64,000 bases of DNA from NCBI RefSeq assembly GCF_900187945.1, contig NZ_FYEH01000002.1, positions 124,001-188,000 on the forward strand, written 5' to 3'. A program made the position numbers and the translations under genes. The stretch is from Arboricoccus pini. Its GTDB lineage: Bacteria > Pseudomonadota > Alphaproteobacteria > Geminicoccales > Geminicoccaceae. Each line of letters opens with the position of its first letter. Positions within the stretch are counted from its first letter, which is position 1. This document shows positions 57,393-64,000 of this stretch, in pieces. The notes under the pieces were generated by a model. The model did no database searches and was not told the DNA's origin. It was given only the letters and a program-made list of their open reading frames with translations.

Positions 57393-59642
57393 TTACTCGA
57401 ATCGATGGTGGCGTGGGAAACCGCGCGGTGCCAGCCGGCCGCTGCCGGCCCGCTTGCCCATATAACCCTGCAGGTCGTTCACGCGTCGAGTCTGCCCAGG
57501 CGGACCGAAGGTAAGCCCCTCATCGGCCTGGAACGTCTTGATGTCGGCGAGTTCGCCATCCTTCATGCGCATGATCAAGACCCCCTTGCCTCGGGCCATG
57601 ATCGGCAACTCCTCCAGCGGAAAGACGAGGAGTTTGTGGTTGGTGGCCGTTACCGCGACCATGTCGCCTCGCACCGGGACGGCGAAATCGAGCTTCAGGC
57701 CCTGGTCGAGATTGACGACCTGGCGACCGGTCTTGGTCTGGGCCAACAACTCCTTCTCGACCGCCTGGAAGCCCCGGCCGTCCTTGGTGGCCAGAATGAG
57801 ACGCCCCTCCGGCTCGTGAATGCGCGCCGCGACGATCTCCACGCCGCGGGCAATGTCGACGAATAACGTCAAGGGTTCGCCCTGCCCGCGGCCGCCGGGC
57901 AGCCGGTCGACACCGATGGTGAAGACCTTGCCATCCGTGGTCAGCAGCAGGAGCTTGTCGCTCGTCTGGGAATGGAGCAGGAACCGCTCGCCGTCGCCCT
58001 CTTTGTACTTGACCTCGGCCGATGCCTCGAGATGCCCGCGCATGGCCCGGATCCAGCCCTTGGCCGAGAGCACCACGGTGACAGGGAAACGTTCGACGGG
58101 AAGGTCGATGATCTCGGCCGAGACCGTCGGTGCCGAGCCCAGCTCCGTGCGTCGACGGCCGAGCTCGCCGCTACCAAAGGCTTTCTTCGTTGCCAGGATC
58201 TGCTCGCGCAACCGGCCCCGCCTCAAGCCCTCGTCGGCCAGCAGCGCCTGCAGATCGGCCTGCTCGTCCCGGAGCTTCTTGGCCTCACCCTGGAGCTCCA
58301 TCTCCTCGAGCCGGCGCAGATTGCGCAACCGGAGATTAAGGATCGCCTCGGCCTGCCGGTCGGTCAACTCGAAGGCGGCGATAAGTGCTGCCTTGGGCTC
58401 GTCTTCCTCGCGAATGATCTGAATAACGCGATCGAGATCGAGGAAAGCCTTGAGATAGCCTTCCAGTACCTCCAGCCGATCGGCGATCTTGCCCAGCCGG
58501 AATTCCGTTCGCCGGATGAGAACGACCATCCGGTGGTCGAGGAAGCTCTGCAAGATCTCGGCGATGCCCATGACGCGGGGCACGCCCTGCGCATCGAGCA
58601 CGTTCATATTCAAGGATAGGCGCACCTCGAGCTCGGACGCCTTGAAGACTTGCTCCATCAAGGCATCGGCTGGGATGGTCCGTGCACGCGGGACAAGGAT
58701 GAGCCGGACCGTATCCGCGGATTCGTCGCGCAGATCTTGAAGAAGCGGCAGCTTCTTGGCGGCAAACAACTCGGCCAGGCGCTCAAGCAGGCGGGATTTC
58801 TGCACGAGATAGGGGATCTCGGTAATGACCACCTGGTAGAGCCCGTGCGGCAGCTCCTCTCTTTCCCACTTGGCTCGCAGGCGAAGCGAACCACGCCCCG
58901 TCCGATAAGCGGCGGCGATCAGTTCCGGACTATCGATGAGAACGCCCCCTGTCGGCAGGTCCGGTCCCTTGATATGCGCCATCAACTCCTCAACCGAGGG
59001 CAGTTCCCCGGCTTTGCGCTTGAGCATCCAGGCCAACGCGTCCAGGAGCTCGCCCGCATTGTGCGGCGGGATGTTGGTGGCCATGCCGACGGCAATACCG
59101 GCGGCGCCATTCGCCAGAAGGTTGGGAAATGCCGCTGGCAATACAACGGGCTCGGTTTCGCTGCCGTCGTAGGTGTCGCGAAAATCGACGGCGTTCTCGT
59201 CGATTCCTTCAAGAAGCGCCATGGCAACGTCGGTCAGCCGCGCCTCGGTGTAGCGCATCGCCGCCGGGTTATCGCCGTCGATATTGCCGAAATTGCCCTG
59301 GCCATCCACGAGCGGGTAGCGTTGGGCAAAGCTCTGCGCGAGACGCACCATGGCATCATAGACGGCGGTGTCACCATGTGGATGGAACTTACCGATCACA
59401 TCGCCGACGACACGCGCGCATTTTTTGTAACCAGAGGCTGGGTCCAGGCGCAACTCGCGCATCGCGTAGAGGAGCCGCCGCTGGACGGGCTTTAGCCCGT
59501 CGCGCACGTCCGGAAGCGAGCGGGAGGTGATCGTCGAGAGTGCGTAGGCAAGATAGCGCTCGGAAAGCGCGTCCTTGAGGTTGACGGGGCGGATGTCCCC
59601 GCCCTCGGGGCCCCCGCTACCGGCGTTGGCCGCTCGACTCAT
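57393..59642 (-). CDS. parC: DNA topoisomerase IV subunit A
   Basis: ParC (749 residues) breaks and rejoins DNA to decatenate daughter chromosomes with ParE. The N-terminal [21 protein letters not shown] and [20 protein letters not shown] are the quinolone-determining region side. [20 protein letters not shown] and [20 protein letters not shown] follow, with the active-site tyrosine in the latter. The C-terminal half holds beta-pinwheel repeats ([39 protein letters not shown]). The shorter C-terminal domain and absence of a GyrA box favour ParC over GyrA. It overlaps recO by four bases. Confidence 0.96.
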   Translation of the reverse strand: MSRAANAGSGGPEGGDIRPVNLKDALSERYLAYALSTITSRSLPDVRDGLKPVQRRLLYAMRELRLDPASGYKKCARVVGDVIGKFHPHGDTAVYDAMVRLAQSFAQRYPLVDGQGNFGNIDGDNPAAMRYTEARLTDVAMALLEGIDENAVDFRDTYDGSETEPVVLPAAFPNLLANGAAGIAVGMATNIPPHNAGELLDALAWMLKRKAGELPSVEELMAHIKGPDLPTGGVLIDSPELIAAAYRTGRGSLRLRAKWEREELPHGLYQVVITEIPYLVQKSRLLERLAELFAAKKLPLLQDLRDESADTVRLILVPRARTIPADALMEQVFKASELEVRLSLNMNVLDAQGVPRVMGIAEILQSFLDHRMVVLIRRTEFRLGKIADRLEVLEGYLKAFLDLDRVIQIIREEDEPKAALIAAFELTDRQAEAILNLRLRNLRRLEEMELQGEAKKLRDEQADLQALLADEGLRRGRLREQILATKKAFGSGELGRRRTELGSAPTVSAEIIDLPVERFPVTVVLSAKGWIRAMRGHLEASAEVKYKEGDGERFLLHSQTSDKLLLLTTDGKVFTIGVDRLPGGRGQGEPLTLFVDIARGVEIVAARIHEPEGRLILATKDGRGFQAVEKELLAQTKTGRQVVNLDQGLKLDFAVPVRGDMVAVTATNHKLLVFPLEELPIMARGKGVLIMRMKDGELADIKTFQADEGLTFGPPGQTRRVNDLQGYMGKRAGSGRLAPRGFPRHHRFE

Positions 59643-60397
59643 GCTCCATCTTCCCTTGCGTCATCGGTGGCATCCAGGCGCGCCTGCCATAGACTGACGA
59701 AACGGTCGCGCGCCAGGGGCAACGGCTTGTCGACCGGCCCCACGATATGCCGGTCGAGAAAGAAGCCTGCAAGCCGTAGACCGTCGGCGATGCCCTGCCG
59801 ATCCGCCGGTACCGGCAGAACGAGAAAGCTCGGCAGGCGAAGGAGCCGATCGGCATAGGTGCCGGCAGCTGCCATCGTCACGGCCTTGCCGGTGCGCGGC
59901 GATACGAAGGCCAGGCCCTCGCTCTCGCCCGTGACGGCGCAGACATCGAGCTCCAGGCCAAAGCCGAGCTCGGCCAAAAGCAACAGCTCGAAACGCACAT
60001 AAGCCTCGGGCCAGGCCGCGTCGCCGGTCAGCCGCTCGAGAAGCGTCAGCAAAGCCGCGAAGAGCCGAGGGTGTGGATCACGTTCCGGCAGCGCCTCATC
60101 GACCATGGCGCATGCCCCGGCCGCGGCCGCGAGCCGCAAGGGATCGTCCAGGAGGCCGGCCGCATACAGGCGTACCGGCTCCAAGGCGAAATGGCCCAGA
60201 TGATCAACAATCCTGGCCTTCCAGACCGCCTCGAGACGATTGCCGGCCTGAAGCAGCGGTCCAAGCCGCCGGCCACCACCGCCCCTGACCAGACCCATAT
60301 GGCGGCCATGCTCGAAGGTCATCAGGGCCAGGATCGCGTCATTCTCGCCGTGTCGACGACTGGAAAGAACGATACCCTCGTCGCGCCATTCGATCAT
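59639..60397 (-). CDS. recO: DNA repair protein RecO
   Basis: RecO (252 residues) helps load RecA onto SSB-coated DNA in the RecFOR pathway. The N-terminal OB fold shows [20 protein letters not shown] and [20 protein letters not shown]. The helical domain has [20 protein letters not shown] and the C-terminal [29 protein letters not shown]. The zinc cysteines of some RecO proteins are missing, which is normal in Alphaproteobacteria. It lies 12 bases after era, in the conserved rnc-era-recO order. Confidence 0.95.
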   Translation of the reverse strand: MIEWRDEGIVLSSRRHGENDAILALMTFEHGRHMGLVRGGGGRRLGPLLQAGNRLEAVWKARIVDHLGHFALEPVRLYAAGLLDDPLRLAAAAGACAMVDEALPERDPHPRLFAALLTLLERLTGDAAWPEAYVRFELLLLAELGFGLELDVCAVTGESEGLAFVSPRTGKAVTMAAAGTYADRLLRLPSFLVLPVPADRQGIADGLRLAGFFLDRHIVGPVDKPLPLARDRFVSLWQARLDATDDAREDGA

Positions 60398-60409
60398 CGA
60401 TGGCGCGTG

Positions 60410-61348
60410 TCAGGAATTAAAATCGAGCCCCAGCTCGCGATAGCGCTCTGGATCCTCGGTCCAGCGCTCACGGACCTTGACGAAGAGAAAAAGGTGGACG
60501 CGGCACTCCAGGTTGCGCTCGATCTCCTTGCGCGCGGCTTCGCCGATGGCCTTGATCTGGCGCCCTCCCTTGCCGAGCACAATGGCTTTTTGACTATCGC
60601 GCTGGACATAGATCGTCTGGTCAATCCTGACCTCGCCCGTGTCAGTATTCTCGTTCCAGGCTTCGGTCTCGACGGTAATGCTGTAGGGCAATTCCTGGTT
60701 GAGTTTCAAAAAGATCTGCTCGCGTGTCAACTCGGCAGCCAGTGCCCTGCTCGACAAATCCGACAGCTGATCCTCGGGGAAGAGCCAGGGTTCTTCCGGC
60801 AACCTTCGACCGATATCGGCCAGCAGATCGGGAACACCATGGCCCTCCAGCGCCGAGACCAGGAAGGTCGCGACGAAGGGCACGCGCTCATTCGCGGCCT
60901 TGATCAGCGGCAGGAGCTTGGGCTGTTCGACGAGATCGATCTTGTTGATGGCAACGATGGCGGGCGTGCTTGCCTTGGCGATCCCATCCAGGACGCGCAT
61001 GGTATCGCCGTCCAGTCCCTTGCGGGCGTCCACCACGGCCACGACCAGATCCGCCTCCGCCGCTCCGGCCCAAGCCGCCTGGACCATCGCCCGTTCCAGG
61101 CGACGGCTCTCATGCGGCTCGAAGATGCCGGGCGTATCGACGAAGACAAGTTGCGCGTCGCCAGCGATCGCAATGCCGATCACCCGGCGGCGCGTGGTCT
61201 GCACCTTGGGTGAGACGATCGAGACCTTGGTTCCAACCAAGCGATTGAGGAGACTCGACTTGCCGGCATTGGGAGCGCCCAGCAGTGCCACGAAGCCCGC
61301 CCGAGTTGAGGCTGGCGCGCCGGAAGCAGCCGTATCCGGGATGGTCAT
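60410..61348 (-). CDS. era: GTPase Era
   Basis: Era is an essential GTPase that binds 16S rRNA during 30S maturation. The 312 residues hold the G1 motif ALLGAPNAGKSSLLNRLVG (about 23-41), TTRRRVIGIAI (G2), VDTPGIF (G3), INKID (G4) and VSALEG (G5), followed by a C-terminal KH domain with VYVQRDSQKAIVLGKGGRQIK and IGEAARKEIERNL. Residues 1-20 are a short extension. It overlaps rnc by four bases. Confidence 0.97.
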   Translation of the reverse strand: MTIPDTAASGAPASTRAGFVALLGAPNAGKSSLLNRLVGTKVSIVSPKVQTTRRRVIGIAIAGDAQLVFVDTPGIFEPHESRRLERAMVQAAWAGAAEADLVVAVVDARKGLDGDTMRVLDGIAKASTPAIVAINKIDLVEQPKLLPLIKAANERVPFVATFLVSALEGHGVPDLLADIGRRLPEEPWLFPEDQLSDLSSRALAAELTREQIFLKLNQELPYSITVETEAWNENTDTGEVRIDQTIYVQRDSQKAIVLGKGGRQIKAIGEAARKEIERNLECRVHLFLFVKVRERWTEDPERYRELGLDFNS

Positions 61349-62070
61349 GCGTTCTTGGCCTTCTGGTTGGCGGCCTCGGTTAGATGATCGATCAACTTTT
61401 GTGCCGCAGCCTGCTCGGCACGCCGCTTCGAACTGCCCTCCGCCGTCGCGGGCCGCTCGCTGCCGACTTTAACGCGAATACGAAACAAAGGCGCGTGCGC
61501 CGGCCCCTGCGTCTCGAGGACAGTGTAGGAAGGAAGGTCCATGCCGCGTTCGAGCGCCCATTCCTGCAACGCCATCTTAGGATCGCGCGGTGGATCGGCC
61601 ATGGCCGCCACGCGCTTCTCCCAATGGCTCAGGATGAAACGACGCGCCGCCTCGATGCCCCCGTCCGTATAGATCGCACCGATCAAAGCCTCGCAAAGAT
61701 CCGCCTGCATCTTGTGGCTAAACTGCGCGCTGCCCGAAGTGAGCGAACCGTCGGTGACCAGCCAACGGCCGAGATTGAGTTCAGTGGCGATCTCGGCCAA
61801 CGTCACCGTACTGACCAGCACCTGAGAGCGACTGGTCAAGGCCCCTTCGCTGGCCTTCGGGTATTGGCTAAGAAGGATCTCGGCGATGATCAGACCCAGG
61901 ACGCGATCACCCAGGAATTCGAGCCGCTGATTATTGCCCGTCGCGGACTTGGACTGCCCCCTGCCCGCTCGGCGCTCCCGCCCGGCAGAGCTCGCATGCG
62001 TGAGCGCCGCCCGCAGCAGATCGCGGTCGCTGAAGCGATAGCCGATGATCGTTTCGATTTCTTGTGACAA
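61345..62070 (-). CDS. rnc: Ribonuclease III
   Basis: RNase III (241 residues) cuts double-stranded RNA, including rRNA precursors. The catalytic signature is NQRLEFLGDRVLGLIIAEIL (about 46-65) with ALIGAIYTDGGIEAARRFI as the second acidic cluster. The dsRNA-binding domain (about 163-232) shows DPKMALQEWALERGMDLPSY and SSKRRAEQAAAQKLIDHL. A basic insert, GRERRAGRGQSKSATG, precedes the signature. It is coupled to era and follows lepB by 84 bases. Confidence 0.97.
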   Translation of the reverse strand: MSQEIETIIGYRFSDRDLLRAALTHASSAGRERRAGRGQSKSATGNNQRLEFLGDRVLGLIIAEILLSQYPKASEGALTSRSQVLVSTVTLAEIATELNLGRWLVTDGSLTSGSAQFSHKMQADLCEALIGAIYTDGGIEAARRFILSHWEKRVAAMADPPRDPKMALQEWALERGMDLPSYTVLETQGPAHAPLFRIRVKVGSERPATAEGSSKRRAEQAAAQKLIDHLTEAANQKAKNA

Positions 62071-62154
62071 GGGTCCGTTCGTCCGAAGCCCATCAGGGCA
62101 AAATCGCCGCCGATGGCCTACCGGGACATATGACGGCGCTGGAGTTAAAGCTCG

Positions 62155-62907
62155 CTAGCGAATAATCGAGAACAAACGATCATAGCGGATCGCGGTCGGC
62201 CAGGTCCAGGGCATGAACAGATCAGCCGTGCCATCCACCGAGAAAAACAGAATATCGGCACGACCGATAAGATTCTCGATAGGAACGTAACCGACCTCGT
62301 TGGTGCGCGAGTCCAAGGAATTGTCGCGATTGTCGCCCATGGCAAACACATGACCGGGCGGAACCTCGAAGACACCGGTATTGTCGAGCGGACCGTTCGG
62401 CGTGATATCGAGAATATAGTGCTGACGGCCGTTGGGCAGTGTCTCGATAAGCCGCTGGGCCGTGATCGTCCGCCCGTCGATCGATTCGTCGAACGTGCCG
62501 GCGGCCTGGAGTTCAACAGGCTTGCCGTTAATGTTGAGAACGCCGTTCAGCACCTGGATCTTGTCGCCGGGAAGTCCAACGATGCGCTTGATATAGTCCG
62601 TCTTGCCATCGGACGGCAGCTTGAAGACGGCAACGTCACCGCGCTCCGGCACCCGTCCGAACAGGCGTCCTTGGAAAAGCGGCAGACTGAGCGGCAGAGA
62701 GAAATGGCTATAGCCATAAGAAAATTTGGAAACGAACAGGTAGTCGCCCACGAGCAAAGTGGGCTTCATCGAACCTGAGGGGATATTGAAGGGCTCGTAG
62801 GCCACCGTGCGCACGGCGAGCGCGATGATGATAGCATAGACGAGAGTCTTGACGGTTTCGAGCACACCGCCGCGTTTACGGTCGGCGACGCTTAGGGATT
62901 TTTGCAT
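62155..62907 (-). CDS. lepB: Signal peptidase I
   Basis: LepB cleaves signal peptides at the inner membrane. The ATG at 62907 (MQKSLSVADRKRGG) gives 250 residues; the longer frame to 63036 is not conserved. One membrane anchor (about 20-36, TVKTLVYAIIIALAVRTVAY) precedes the catalytic serine in FNIPSGSMKPTLLVGDYLFV. The lysine is in DYIKRIVGLPGDKI, and the C-terminal box is VFAMGDNRDNSLDSRTN. It serves exported proteins such as PstS and TolC encoded here. The order acpS-lepB-rnc-era-recO is typical of the class. Confidence 0.97.
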   Translation of the reverse strand: MQKSLSVADRKRGGVLETVKTLVYAIIIALAVRTVAYEPFNIPSGSMKPTLLVGDYLFVSKFSYGYSHFSLPLSLPLFQGRLFGRVPERGDVAVFKLPSDGKTDYIKRIVGLPGDKIQVLNGVLNINGKPVELQAAGTFDESIDGRTITAQRLIETLPNGRQHYILDITPNGPLDNTGVFEVPPGHVFAMGDNRDNSLDSRTNEVGYVPIENLIGRADILFFSVDGTADLFMPWTWPTAIRYDRLFSIIR

Positions 62908-62929
62908 ACTGGTCGTACGTCCAACTACC

Positions 62930-62958
62930 ACCGGGCCGGTAGGCGGTGCATCACCGCC
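62930..62958. promoter_or_regulatory. Two adjacent inverted repeats upstream of lepB
   Basis: ACCGG-G-CCGGT (62930-62940) and GGCGGTG-CAT-CACCGCC (62942-62958) lie 23-51 bases before the lepB ATG. They may be leader hairpins or operators. The remainder of the 260-base acpS-lepB gap shows nothing recognisable. Confidence 0.3.
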
Positions 62959-63167
62959 GCGCGAAGAACCGGTTCCACATCGAGCATGACCTGTCACGAC
63001 CAGAGGCCGACGGCAAGCCGGCGGCCCGCGCGTCATCGGGGCGATGCGGAGATTAGATCACGCGCGATCGGCAAACAAGCAACCCAACCGGCGAGATTCC
63101 CGACTGGCTACACCATCGCGAGGCCGTCGGGTGCCTTCCCTCAGGGACCGGAGAGAGGCATGACGAC

Positions 63168-63566
63168 TCAAATCGGCAGTGCGCTGATGATGACGATGGC
63201 TTGTGCCAAGGGAGGCTCGTCCGTCAGCGTCAGCTCGATCGAGGCTCGCATGCCAGGCGGCGTCAGCGCTTCCAGGCGGGTCAGCGCGCCGCCGGTGAGG
63301 ACCAGGGTAGGTTTGCCGCCGGGCAAGTTGACGACCCCGATGTCACGCCAGAAAACGCCACGCGCCAAGCCGGTGCCCAGTGCCTTGGCACCGGCCTCCT
63401 TGGCAGCGTAGCGCTTGGCGTAGGATTCCGCCCGCGTCGCCCGTGCATCGCTCTTGGCCCTCTCGATATCGGTGAAGCACCGTAGCGTGAAACGTTCGCC
63501 GAACCGTGCAAGCGTCTGCTCGATCCGCCTGATGTCGACAAGATCGGTGCCGATGCCAATGATCAT
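63168..63566 (-). CDS. acpS: Holo-[acyl-carrier-protein] synthase
   Basis: AcpS attaches phosphopantetheine from CoA to acyl carrier protein. The 132 residues begin with [20 protein letters not shown] (Mg-binding Asp) and contain the second motif [19 protein letters not shown], with the catalytic Glu-Lys region. [21 protein letters not shown] and the C-terminal [14 protein letters not shown] complete the fold. It lies 18 bases after the ComM-like gene. The pdxJ gene, often adjacent, is not seen. Confidence 0.96.
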   Translation of the reverse strand: MIIGIGTDLVDIRRIEQTLARFGERFTLRCFTDIERAKSDARATRAESYAKRYAAKEAGAKALGTGLARGVFWRDIGVVNLPGGKPTLVLTGGALTRLEALTPPGMRASIELTLTDEPPLAQAIVIISALPI

Positions 63567-63584
63567 TAAGCAAATCCGCTTTGT

Positions 63585-64000
63585 TTAAGGTCGACCCAAC
63601 CCGGCTGAGCTGCGGCGAAAGCTGATGGCCTCGGCCAGATGCGCCTTACCAATATCTGGGGAGCCCGCAAGATCGGCAATCGTGCGGGCCACGCGCAAGA
63701 TCCGATGATAGCCGCGTGCCGAAAGATGCAATGTATCCGAGGCACGACGCAAAAGGAGGCGACAGTGTTCGTCGAGCATGGCGATGTTATCCAAGACTTG
63801 CCCTTCGGCTTCGCTGTTGGTGCGAAGCCGGGCGGCCCCCAGTGCCTGGAAGCGGTCGGCCTGGACGAGACGGGCTTTGAGCACGCGTGCCGCGATTTCG
63901 GCCGAACCTTCGGCGGGCGGCGGCAGATCGAGATCCGCGGATCCGACCGCCCGGACATCGACGCTGATGTCGAACCGGTCGAGAAGCGGACCCGAAATCC
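63585..64000 (-). CDS. ComM/YifB-type Mg-chelatase-like ATPase, C-terminal part only
   Basis: The C-terminal 137 residues of a YifB/ComM-family AAA+ ATPase; the remainder lies beyond the window's right edge. The reading opens with ISGPLLDRFDISVDVRAV, the sensor-type signature of the Mg-chelatase family, and continues with the C-terminal helical domain, where LHLSARGYHRILRVARTIAD and DIGKAHLAEAISFRRSS are typical. ComM helicases promote branch migration during natural transformation. Only family membership is supported here. Confidence 0.93.
   Translation of the reverse strand, partial: ISGPLLDRFDISVDVRAVGSADLDLPPPAEGSAEIAARVLKARLVQADRFQALGAARLRTNSEAEGQVLDNIAMLDEHCRLLLRRASDTLHLSARGYHRILRVARTIADLAGSPDIGKAHLAEAISFRRSSAGLGRP

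Overview
This 64 kb window is a gene-dense, GC-rich (clearly above 60% by eye) stretch of a chromosome from an alphaproteobacterium, probably a Rhodospirillales/Geminicoccales-like free-living Gram-negative. The placement rests on gene content and signals: a fused IspDF; a pyruvate dehydrogenase E1-beta carrying its own lipoyl domain; an atpHAGDC cluster without atpBEF; a PopZ-type protein next to TolC; and an alphaproteobacterial SOS box (GAAC-N7-GAAC) in front of lexA. KdsA, LepB, TolC and a PpiD-type chaperone imply an outer membrane with LPS. I see no prophage, transposase, CRISPR array or rRNA. No intergenic gap exceeds about 260 bases.

Layout. 1-2.7 kb: the truncated nitrogen sensor ntrB (minus), divergent from ispDF and the CinA C-terminal-domain gene. 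2.8-15.3 kb: a long minus-strand central-metabolism block, tpiA-secG-pyrG-kdsA-eno-ftsB, then pdhA-pdhB-pdhC-lpdA-lipA-coq10-like. It covers lower glycolysis, CTP and KDO synthesis, pyruvate dehydrogenase, and the lipoate synthase that matures it. 15.5-25.3 kb: ppiD, trpE, a polysaccharide-deacetylase-like gene inserted on the opposite strand, then trpG-trpD-trpC-moaC-moeA, then lexA with its own SOS operator. 25.3-33.9 kb: a glycerophosphodiesterase, RecD2 helicase, inositol-phosphatase-family enzyme, SufE, the ligase-associated repair pair PdeM and Lhr-like helicase, and an unrecognised helix-turn-helix protein with a strong promoter that would give a leaderless mRNA.

34-40 kb: atpHAGDC (F1 sector) and a CobB-type sirtuin. 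Here atpD is bounded on both sides by perfect intergenic stem-loops. 40-45.6 kb: tRNA-Asn, tRNA-Cys, pcm, a frameshifted tolC, the PopZ-like gene, tRNA-Leu, the CinA N-terminal-domain gene and radC. 45.6-48 kb: hrpB. 48-55 kb: the phosphate regulon phoR-pstSCAB-phoU-phoB, with a three-repeat Pho box inside the last codons of phoR and a stem-loop between pstS and pstC. 55-57.4 kb: acetoacetyl-CoA synthetase and a small secreted cysteine protein. 57.4-64 kb: parC-recO-era-rnc-lepB-acpS and the 3' end of a ComM/YifB-type ATPase gene.

Genes are packed with 1-4 base stop/start overlaps, and several convergent pairs overlap at their 3' ends. I found no intrinsic terminator with a T-tract. What stands out is mainly regulatory: strong stem-loops in the atp and pst operons, the Pho box overlapping phoR coding sequence, and the leaderless promoter sharing a motif with the tpiA promoter. 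The tolC frameshift, the inverted gene inside the trp cluster, the near-identical duplicated lipoyl-domain DNA and the N-terminally extended RadC also merit attention. I did not find a convincing new defence or biosynthetic system.
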